A stretch of DNA of 21,246 bases from an uncultured Victivallales bacterium (GTDB lineage Bacteria; Verrucomicrobiota; Lentisphaeria; Oligosphaerales; JAFGRS01), in assembly GCA_903834675.1 (NCBI GenBank), contig CAILKC010000110.1, positions 1-21,246 of the forward strand. Direction: 5' to 3'. Both the position numbers and the translations under genes were made by a program. Shown piece by piece: positions 14,812 to 21,246 of the stretch. Below the pieces are notes generated by a model. The model searched no databases. It worked only from the letters and a program-made list of their open reading frames with translations, and was not told where the DNA came from. Positions within the stretch are counted from its first letter, which is position 1, and every line of letters begins with the position of its first letter.

Positions 14812-17800
14812 TCATTCCAGCACCAGGAATCCGGCATTCTGGAGCAACCAGGTCTGGCCCAGGGCGCCGACCCAAATGATCCAATCGCCGCTTTCGGTGC
14901 GGTTGACGCCGAGATTGAACGCCAGTTTCAGTCCGGGCTTGTACTCGATGCCGGCGGCGGCCAAGGGGATGGCGTACTCGCCGGTCCACTGCGCCGCCTC
15001 GGCCTTGGCGGCAAAGCGCACCGCCTCCCCGACGGCGGTGGCCAGCGCGGCCGGGGTCCCCGCCTCGGTCGAGCTTTCGTGGGTTCCCGCAGCGAATCCG
15101 TGGATGACAAAGACCGGTCCGGGGTTGGCCGTGGAGAGGTCCTGGAAGCAGACTTCGGCGCCGTCATCCTTGCCCCAGGCCGAGCCGATCTTCAGCTTGG
15201 CGCCGTCCGTCAAGGGCACCCGGACCGCGACATAGAGCGTCTTGCCGTCGTGGCAAGCGCTGGCGGCACAAGCCGACCCGGCCACCGCCATTCGGCCGGG
15301 GTCCTCCTGCAACACCATCTGCGCCTCCGGCCATTCCGCCGGGGCGAGGATGCCGTCCAGCACCACCGGGGTCGTGGTCCGCCGTGCTACAAACGGCGTG
15401 GTGTTGCGCGGGGGTGGTGGCGGCACGGCCTGGCTCGACCAGTCGACCTTCATCTGTTCCCGTGCGCCCTTGGCCTCAACGATCGGCCAACTGGCCCGCG
15501 AGGCGTCGGCGTAGGGGCCAATCTGGTCCACCGGGATGGGCTTGAAGCCGAGCGCGAAAGCGGGCGACTCGGGACGCAGCCGGTAGTCGTCCTTCGCGGC
15601 ATCCACAAACTGCGGATCCGCGACCACCGAGTGCCGGTCCTGGCCCAGGGCCTGCCAGGCTTCCCACTCGTCCATCGGCACCGCTTCGGTCAGGGTCACG
15701 TCGTCCACCCAGATCGTGCCCACCTCCTGCCGCACGTCAAGGCGTACCCGGACCGTCTTCATCTCGGCATGGTAATCGCGCTCGCCGGGCGCCGGGAAGC
15801 GGAACGCCACCTCAAACTCCTTCCACTCAGGCCCGGCCTTGCCATCCACGCCCTTGGACCAGAAGAACACCTTGTCGAGGTAGGCCTGCCCCATCACGGC
15901 GAAGACGGTGTCTGGCTGGGCCGCTTTGACCCAGGCGCTGAGCCGATAGGTGTGGCCGGACTCCACCGGCATCTCGGCGCTGACCCAGTTGGGGCAGAGC
16001 ACCTGGCCACTGCTGTCCGTGGTCGTGCCGCGGCCATCGAGGCGCAGCGACTGCTTCCCCGCGTGCCTCACCTCAAGATCGACGGTGGCCTGGGTGTCGT
16101 TGGGCCGGACCTGCCACTCCCAGCTTGCGGGCAGGCCGTCGGCGCCGTTCTCCTCAAAGCCCGGATTGGCGACCAGATTCGGGCCGAGCGCGCCCTTGAC
16201 CCCGGACCGGCCGGTCAGCAGCGGCTGGCCCTGGTGCCAGATGAGATTGTAGTCGGAGTCGGTCTTGTCGAACGGCAGATTGGTGTGGCCGTACAGCCGC
16301 GCTGTGGGGTTGGAGTAGGCGACGATGTTGCGCAGGAACTTGTTGCCGGCCATCTGCCAGGCATCCTCCAGGCTCTGCGTCAGCTCGGCATAGCCCGGGT
16401 ACTTCGTGTAGGCCGGGGTGCCCGAGAACTTCTTCCAGGTCTCGGTCATCATGGGGACCGGGTGTCCGCCCTTGACGTAGCCGCTGTACTGCACCTGGGT
16501 GTCGCGGCCGTCAATCAGGATGTTGTTCTCGACCACGTTGTCACGACCCCCGTGGTAGTGGACCCCGCCGAGAATGGTGCGCGCCACGATATTGCCGTAG
16601 AGGTGGGTGCCGCAGGTGCCGTCGTCGAGGTAGATGCCCCAGTTCATGTGCGGATAGGTCCACTTGCCATTTTCCTGACCGAAGCCGATGATGTCGTGCA
16701 GGTAGTTGTAGCGCATGACAGTGCCGCGTTTGGTCCAGTCGACCTGCCAGGAGTAGATGGCGCCCGTGTCGCCCGTCTCCAGGGTGCAGTGGCGGATGTG
16801 ATTGTACTCGAAGAGGTGGTCGTTGCCGCTCCAGCCGATGCCGAAGCGCGGGCAGTCGTGAATGAGGTTGTGCGCCACGCGGTTGCCGACGCCGCCCACC
16901 GACACCCCGACGCCCTGCTTGTAGAACACGCCAACGTGGTGGATGTAGTTGTTGTCGGCGTAGTTCCCGGCCGGTTCGAGCGTGGTGAAGTCCCCGCCCT
17001 CCAGCGAGATCGCATTGCTGCCGACCTCGTAAACATCATTGCCGACCGCGCCATTGTTCTTGCCGCCGCGGATGGCAATCCCCGATTCCCCGCCCTCGGC
17101 CCGGGAACCGACGTTGCGGACCGTATTGCCCGCGAGCAGGCAGTTCTGACAGTTCTGCAGGATCACCGCCGTGCCGTCGGCACACTCCAGGGTGAGCCCC
17201 CGGAAGGTGACGTACGCCGCCGACTTGACCTCGATCAGAGTCTGCAGCGTCGGGGCATACACGACCCCGCCATTCAGATCCCCCGGGGGCCAGAAGTAGA
17301 GCGTCCAGGTGCGCCGGTCCAGATACCACTCGCCGGGCGCATCGAGCTCCTCAAGCAGATTGCGGACGTAGTAGCGGTCGTTCGGCCGGTTGCCATAGGA
17401 CGCATCCGCCGCGAGAGTGACCATCCGGGTCGCCCGATCTATGGCCGCGATGCGAATGATGTTATTCCACCAGTTGTAGCGCGGGAACACAAACACCTCG
17501 CCCTCCTCGAGGCGGGCCCACTCGCGGGCATCGCCGGGCTTGTACTGGAACGTCCTCCGGTTTTCCCCCTCGATGTTCTTGTACATGGGCACGGGCTTGC
17601 CGTCCATGTAGGCCCAGCCACCGGCCACCGGATCGGCGGGGTCGCAGTTCGGATAACGCGCCAGGATCTGTCGCGTGCCGTTGAGGAACAATTGCCGAAA
17701 GTAGACGTCCTTGAATCCCTGCGTCCCGACGTCGGCCTTCATGATGCTGCCCTGGTGGGGCTGCCAGCCGCGGACCGTCCGGCCGCCGATCAGGACCGGC

Positions 17801-18189
17801 GCCTCCTTGGCCTGAGCCCGGTAGGTGATCGGCGCCTCTGCCGTGCCCGAGTCTTCTGCCCCCAGCCCGAAAGGCCGCGACAGCTCGTAGAGGCCGCCCG
17901 ACACGAAGACGTTGACCGGCCCGAGCAGCGGCCCCGCGGCTTTCCGCTTACGGATCTCGTCCCGGGCTCGCTCCAGAGTCGCAAAGGGGCCATCGGTCCG
18001 GTCCGGGTTGGCCGTGGCCAGGCTCCCCGACCAGGCGTCATTGCCAGCCACCGCGACGTAGAAGTCCGTCGTTTTCGCTGCGGGTCCGGCGGGCTCCACG
18101 GCGCCGATCCGGCCGCAGCTCAGGGCCAGCACTGCCGTCAGGCCTGCCAACCCAACCCGGCCCATTCCCCGTTCAGGTCCATGCATCAT
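14812..18189 (-). CDS. Exported right-handed beta-helix protein (GH141-like) with inserted CBM and C-terminal CBM9-like domain
   Basis: The third and longest paralogue, 1125 residues. GGGAGA stands 8 bases before the first of two adjacent ATGs. The leader ends near Cys25 (LALSC). Residues ~41-85 carry the shared FYVAVAGNDAWSGSL...DGPFATLERARDEIRKRK motif, then the beta-helix with YLDRRTWTLYFWPP, GNDHLFEYNHIRHC, ETGDTGAIYSW and the acidic YLDD (520-523). Residues ~670-830 are an inserted CBM4/9-like module (NLVANPGFEENG, IWVDDVTL), after which the family tail resumes (WQALGQDRHSVVADPQF...DDYRLRPES). A CBM9-like domain (~925-1125; LDGILAPAEWPE, WGKDDGAEVCF) closes the protein. Likely an extracellular glycoside hydrolase or lyase; substrate unknown. 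It overlaps the next gene by 4 nt and lies 176 nt after the transglutaminase-like gene. Confidence 0.87.
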   Translation of the reverse strand: MMHGPERGMGRVGLAGLTAVLALSCGRIGAVEPAGPAAKTTDFYVAVAGNDAWSGSLATANPDRTDGPFATLERARDEIRKRKAAGPLLGPVNVFVSGGLYELSRPFGLGAEDSGTAEAPITYRAQAKEAPVLIGGRTVRGWQPHQGSIMKADVGTQGFKDVYFRQLFLNGTRQILARYPNCDPADPVAGGWAYMDGKPVPMYKNIEGENRRTFQYKPGDAREWARLEEGEVFVFPRYNWWNNIIRIAAIDRATRMVTLAADASYGNRPNDRYYVRNLLEELDAPGEWYLDRRTWTLYFWPPGDLNGGVVYAPTLQTLIEVKSAAYVTFRGLTLECADGTAVILQNCQNCLLAGNTVRNVGSRAEGGESGIAIRGGKNNGAVGNDVYEVGSNAISLEGGDFTTLEPAGNYADNNYIHHVGVFYKQGVGVSVGGVGNRVAHNLIHDCPRFGIGWSGNDHLFEYNHIRHCTLETGDTGAIYSWQVDWTKRGTVMRYNYLHDIIGFGQENGKWTYPHMNWGIYLDDGTCGTHLYGNIVARTILGGVHYHGGRDNVVENNILIDGRDTQVQYSGYVKGGHPVPMMTETWKKFSGTPAYTKYPGYAELTQSLEDAWQMAGNKFLRNIVAYSNPTARLYGHTNLPFDKTDSDYNLIWHQGQPLLTGRSGVKGALGPNLVANPGFEENGADGLPASWEWQVRPNDTQATVDLEVRHAGKQSLRLDGRGTTTDSSGQVLCPNWVSAEMPVESGHTYRLSAWVKAAQPDTVFAVMGQAYLDKVFFWSKGVDGKAGPEWKEFEVAFRFPAPGERDYHAEMKTVRVRLDVRQEVGTIWVDDVTLTEAVPMDEWEAWQALGQDRHSVVADPQFVDAAKDDYRLRPESPAFALGFKPIPVDQIGPYADASRASWPIVEAKGAREQMKVDWSSQAVPPPPPRNTTPFVARRTTTPVVLDGILAPAEWPEAQMVLQEDPGRMAVAGSACAASACHDGKTLYVAVRVPLTDGAKLKIGSAWGKDDGAEVCFQDLSTANPGPVFVIHGFAAGTHESSTEAGTPAALATAVGEAVRFAAKAEAAQWTGEYAIPLAAAGIEYKPGLKLAFNLGVNRTESGDWIIWVGALGQTWLLQNAGFLVLE

Positions 18190-18365
18190 CGCTCGTCTCC
18201 CGCAACCCCACCCCTGCCCCTGCCAGCAAGCACCGCGAAGCCCGTCGACCTAGCGCCGACCGATGAACGTAGCCGCTAGCGGGCCGTTCCGACAGTGCCG
18301 TGGACGTTCCCTCAGGGCTTCAAGAAACTGCCCTGCAACCCGATTCCCATGGTGATCTCCCATCC
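18190..18365. other. Gap between the transglutaminase-like and beta-helix genes
   Basis: No gene is visible. A 10-base perfect palindrome CCGCTAGCGG stands at 18273-18282 without a T-run. No AT-rich -10 box is evident, so the downstream beta-helix gene may be read through from the upstream gene or use an unrecognised promoter. Confidence 0.4.
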
Positions 18366-20921
18366 TCACGGCGCCGCGACGCGCAAGGTAAAGCGCTGGG
18401 CGGCCTCGCCGCCGCGATGATTGCGGACGCGCCAAGCCACGGCAAACTCGCCGACCGCGGGTGGCGTGCCGCTGAGCAGTCCGGTGGCCGCATCGATGGC
18501 CAGCCAGGGCGGCGCCTCAACCAAAGCGAACTCGAGCACATCGGGCGTCCAGAAGGCCGGATTGTAGCCGCCGCGGCAGAGGACATCGCCCACCGAACGG
18601 ATGACGCCGGGCTGGCTGCGCCAGGGCTGAACCGCCCGCGCGCCGGCGTCGGGTTGACTCCAGATGAAGGGCCGCGGCGCCTCAGCGTAGTCGGAAGGCC
18701 CACTCTCGCGCCCGGCGGCATCCACGGCGACGACGCGGTAGAAAGCCCGGTTGGCAAGCGCCACGGCAAGCGTCGGCCCGACCACTTGCAGGGAGCATTC
18801 CGGGGTCTCTGCCAGCAGGTTCGCCGTCTCGTCCACCTTACTGACAAAGTCCTTCTTCGCCTCGAACTCTTCCTGGGTGCGGCAGAAGCCCCGCCCGACC
18901 AGCTTGCGGAACGAAACACGGCTGGCCGTGAAGCCCTTCTCGTCCGCTGCAAAGACGCCGTAGCGCACCGGCGTTGTGCCCTTGGGATTGGGCGTCCACG
19001 CCAGGATGACGGTCCCCGCCTGCGGGTCGGCCTTGACCGTGAGGTTGAGGGGCACCCCGGGCGCCTCACAGCGGAACGAGCGCACCGCGGACCAGGGGCC
19101 CCAGACGCCGCGGACATCCCGGGCCCGGACGCGCCAGTAGTAGGGCGTGCCCGGGTTCAGCAGGCCAAGGCCCGGCACACGCCAGGACGAGGTGCCGCGC
19201 TGCGGCGTATGCGACAGGAGCTTCTCGAAGTTTGGCGAGAGCGGCCAGCGCAGGTCGGCAAAGGCGCTGACTTCGAGGTGGTAGTCCGCGATCACCGCAC
19301 CGTCCGGGTGAGTCGGGGGGGTCCAGCTAAAGGCGACGTCGGTGCCGGAGACCAGCGCCTCGGCCGCGGGCTCGGTAAGGACCGGCGCCGCGGGCCGGTG
19401 CCAGGCGGGCCGTTCGGTCCAGGCGTGGGTGAGGCGCACCGCGCGGCCGGCGGGTGACTCATCGCGGTAGACGAGGCTGTTCTCGCCCACGCCCAGCCCC
19501 GGCAGAGCCAGGCTGGCCATCTGCAGGTCGGTGTCGAAGGCGATCTGGCTGACCGCGCTGCCAGACGGGATGGTCAAGCGCAGCCACCAGGCGTATTGGG
19601 GCTTGTTCTGCGGGGAGAGTCGCTCGTCAAGGGACACCTGCCGGTCGAACGCGCCTGCTTCCGCAAACTCTGCTAACGGCTCCCAGGCCTTGCCATCGGC
19701 CGACAGTTCAAGCGTCACCGCCGCGGCCGGCGCCTGAACGCTGCCCTTGATGCTGACCACGCCACCGACCATGACATAGGCCGCCGCCTGCCGCCAGACC
19801 ACGACCGCCGGGGTGGCGGGGTTCGCCGACGCGAGCCCCACGGCCGCGGGCGGGGCCAGGTTGGCGACGCTCGCCATACCGCGGCGCGCCGTTTCGCCGA
19901 CCAAGTCCGGCGCATAGCGCAGCTTGCCGTTGCGTAAGGCGGAGTAGGCGTTGCCGCCCCAGACGTTCAGACAGCCCGTGCCGTCGCCGTGGGACTTGCC
20001 GTCAGGCATGATCTTGGCCGCGGTGTATTCCTTGCCCACACGGTCCCAGCGCCACTCGATCGACTCGCCGGGCCGCAGGACGTAGTTCATCGTGTGCCCG
20101 CTGCGCCCCCCGTGGCTGCCCTTGCGCTCGCCCTCGTAGCCGAAGAGCGTGGCGCTGAACTGGTCGGTCAGAGGATCATCGTTGGCCAGGATGCCGTAGG
20201 TATGCGTGCGCTTGATCAGGTCGTGGTCGCGGACCACCTCTGCCTCGGCCGCGATCGTCTCATTGTCCCGCAACAGGTAGACGCAGTGTTCGTCGCCGTC
20301 GAGGAGATGGTAACCGCCGTCGTAGAACGCCTCGCTGACGGCGTGGCCGACGGGGTAGCCGCGGCGGGTTTGCAGGCCGGCGGCTTTCCACAGGTCCGCG
20401 ATCACCTGCGCGTCGTCGCCACAGAGGGTGTAGCCGTAGACGTTGAAGGTCTTGACCGGATCCTGCACCTCGGCGTCCCAGGTGGTGGCATGGAAACGCT
20501 GTCGGCGCGTGAACTCCCAGATGGCGCGGGCCCGGTCGCGCTCCTCGGTGTAGGCTCCCACCGCGGCCGCGGCGATCTCCGCCGTTGTGCCCCAACGGCC
20601 GCGGCCGTTGACGCTCAGCCAGGGGTTCACTACGTCCGTCTCGCCGCGGTTCTCGAGGCGCACGAAGCGGTTGAGTTGCCAGCCCTGCTGATAGGCGGCA
20701 TAGCCGACCGGCTCGCGAGTGAAACGGTCGTCAACCTCGCCAGCGACACTCAACGAGTAGACGCCAGGGCTCTCGGTCAGCTTCACCGTCTGCTCCCGCG
20801 GACGGTCATCAGGCAGCGCGGGCGCAGACGCCATGGGCGGGCCTTTCACCGCCGCCAGGGCGGAAGCCGCCAGAAGTGCGGTGCAGGGGAGCAGATGAGA
20901 CAGGCGGCAGGCGGCATGCAT
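18366..20921 (-). CDS. Exported transglutaminase-like protein with fibronectin type III and Ig-like domains
   Basis: About 851 residues from the ATG at 20921, chosen because AAAGGGTG precedes it and a signal peptide follows (HLLPCTALLAASALAA). Residues ~100-230 hold a transglutaminase-like cysteine protease fold with a complete triad pattern: Cys167 in LCGDDAQ, His193 in GHAVSEAF, Asp208 in YHLLDGDEH. Residues ~350-500 are beta-rich with no clear family. Residues ~509-620 form a fibronectin type III domain (SGTDVAFSWTPP, TPYYWRVRARD), ~621-745 a second, interrupted one (VILAWTPNPKG, YRVVAVDAAGRESG), and ~787-851 a putative Ig/cadherin-like end (PPWLAIDAATGLLSGTPP). Members of this superfamily act as proteases, amidases or cross-linkers; which applies here is open. 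It begins the series that continues with the beta-helix and hydrolase genes. Confidence 0.82.
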   Translation of the reverse strand: MHAACRLSHLLPCTALLAASALAAVKGPPMASAPALPDDRPREQTVKLTESPGVYSLSVAGEVDDRFTREPVGYAAYQQGWQLNRFVRLENRGETDVVNPWLSVNGRGRWGTTAEIAAAAVGAYTEERDRARAIWEFTRRQRFHATTWDAEVQDPVKTFNVYGYTLCGDDAQVIADLWKAAGLQTRRGYPVGHAVSEAFYDGGYHLLDGDEHCVYLLRDNETIAAEAEVVRDHDLIKRTHTYGILANDDPLTDQFSATLFGYEGERKGSHGGRSGHTMNYVLRPGESIEWRWDRVGKEYTAAKIMPDGKSHGDGTGCLNVWGGNAYSALRNGKLRYAPDLVGETARRGMASVANLAPPAAVGLASANPATPAVVVWRQAAAYVMVGGVVSIKGSVQAPAAAVTLELSADGKAWEPLAEFAEAGAFDRQVSLDERLSPQNKPQYAWWLRLTIPSGSAVSQIAFDTDLQMASLALPGLGVGENSLVYRDESPAGRAVRLTHAWTERPAWHRPAAPVLTEPAAEALVSGTDVAFSWTPPTHPDGAVIADYHLEVSAFADLRWPLSPNFEKLLSHTPQRGTSSWRVPGLGLLNPGTPYYWRVRARDVRGVWGPWSAVRSFRCEAPGVPLNLTVKADPQAGTVILAWTPNPKGTTPVRYGVFAADEKGFTASRVSFRKLVGRGFCRTQEEFEAKKDFVSKVDETANLLAETPECSLQVVGPTLAVALANRAFYRVVAVDAAGRESGPSDYAEAPRPFIWSQPDAGARAVQPWRSQPGVIRSVGDVLCRGGYNPAFWTPDVLEFALVEAPPWLAIDAATGLLSGTPPAVGEFAVAWRVRNHRGGEAAQRFTLRVAAP

Positions 20922-20985
20922 CGGATCACCCTTTCGAGCCACGGTCCCTCGTCTTCTGATGCCGTACACGGCCGATTCCTGACCG

Positions 20986-20991
20986 AATATA
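20986..20991 (-). promoter_or_regulatory. Candidate -10 box of the transglutaminase-like gene
   Basis: TATATT on the minus strand inside CGGTATATTCGG (20994-20983), 65 bases upstream of the ATG at 20921 and the only AT-rich spot nearby. There is no clear -35 box. It shares CGGTATRTTC with the site upstream of the gene starting at 10636. Confidence 0.35.
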
Positions 20992-21140
20992 CCGCCAGGA
21001 CTTGCCGACTTCGCCTGGCCGGTGGCGGGCGAGGTAATCGGTCCCGCTCAGTCCGCAATGGCCCCCGCAGCGGTCGCGAAACGCGACTCAACCGCAAGCG
21101 CGCCCTTTTTTCGACCTGTGCAATAAGAGAGTCCGTCTGA

Positions 21141-21221
21141 AGCGCTGAAGGCGCGCTGCCATACCAGCCCAGGGCAACGCCCTGGGAATAGAATGGTTAT
21201 GGGTTTGAGCCCTGTAGGGGC
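21141..21221. repeat. Hairpin-rich REP-like intergenic element
   Basis: Three stems follow one another: AGCGC/GCGCT (21141-21157), a perfect CCCAGGGC-AAC-GCCCTGGG (21168-21186), and GCCC/GGGC around 21209-21221. Between them lies the AT-richer GAATGGTTATGGGTTTGAGC. The layout resembles extragenic repeats scattered through PVC, acidobacterial and related genomes, often linked to REP-associated tyrosine transposases, but no transposase is present and a second copy is not in this window. The element may continue past the right edge. Confidence 0.55.
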
Positions 21222-21246
21222 GAGCCATCTACCCTACCTTCGCACC

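Larger units (their letters stand above)
20922..21246. other. Intergenic region at the right edge
   Basis: No credible gene. It contains a candidate -10 box at 20986-20991, a perfect hairpin GTCGCG-AAA-CGCGAC at 21073-21087, a run of six T at 21106-21111 that lies 18 bases after that hairpin (too far for a standard terminator), and a REP-like element from about 21141 on. The frames that cross this stretch are extensions of shadow frames. Confidence 0.55.

Noticed and set aside
15079..18279. A 1066-codon open frame on the plus strand
   Set aside because: It lies opposite the beta-helix gene with clear domains. In GC-rich DNA the antisense frame stays open by codon bias; its translation is rich in Arg, Ala, Gly and Val and has no recognisable domain.
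21073..21111. Intrinsic terminator (6-bp hairpin then six T)
   Set aside because: The T-run lies 18 bases beyond the hairpin, too far for a standard terminator, and no plus-strand gene ends just before it.
1..21246. tRNA, rRNA or riboswitch
   Set aside because: No cloverleaf, rRNA-like stretch or known riboswitch core was seen by eye in the intergenic regions.

Overview
The window is a GC-rich piece of a bacterial chromosome. Gene content suggests a polysaccharide-degrading member of the Planctomycetota/PVC group, Armatimonadota or a similar candidate phylum. The clues are several large exported parallel beta-helix carbohydrate-active proteins with PVC-like signal peptides, a UroD-family methyltransferase-like protein, and a hairpin-rich intergenic repeat at the right edge. 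This placement is an inference from gene style; no rRNA or marker gene is present.

Left part (1-2328, + strand): a short-chain type polyprenyl diphosphate synthase is followed 22 nt later by a uroporphyrinogen decarboxylase-family protein, probably in one transcript. A 54-bp tandem repeat with strong hairpins (2335-2471) fills the gap to the convergent gene.

Centre-left (2472-8365, - strand): two related exported right-handed beta-helix proteins (glycoside hydrolase family 141-like) lie head to tail, 47 nt apart. One ends in a CBM9-like domain, the other in a chitobiase C-terminal-like plus NPCBM domain. Next comes a small island of more ordinary composition (8464-9520). It holds a possible truncated P-loop kinase tail, two inverted repeats and a complete higBA-type toxin-antitoxin pair with its own promoter-like sequence.

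Right part (9569-20921): an exported protein made of two duplicated carbohydrate-binding-like modules (-) is divergent from a cytoplasmic-looking TIM-barrel-type protein with a CxCxxC motif (+). That gene converges, with 12 nt between, on a - strand series read right to left: an exported transglutaminase-like/fibronectin type III protein, a third beta-helix protein with an inserted CBM and a C-terminal CBM9-like domain, and, by a 4-nt ATGA overlap, a large exported putative glycoside hydrolase. The last 325 bases hold no gene but contain a hairpin-rich REP-like element.

Taken together, most of the window looks like an extracellular glycan-utilisation locus: three paralogous beta-helix enzymes with different binding modules, one or two other hydrolase-like proteins, and binding or adhesion proteins. 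No transporter, SusC/SusD pair, sigma/anti-sigma pair or sulfatase is visible inside the window, so uptake and regulation must be encoded elsewhere. The substrate cannot be read from the sequence.
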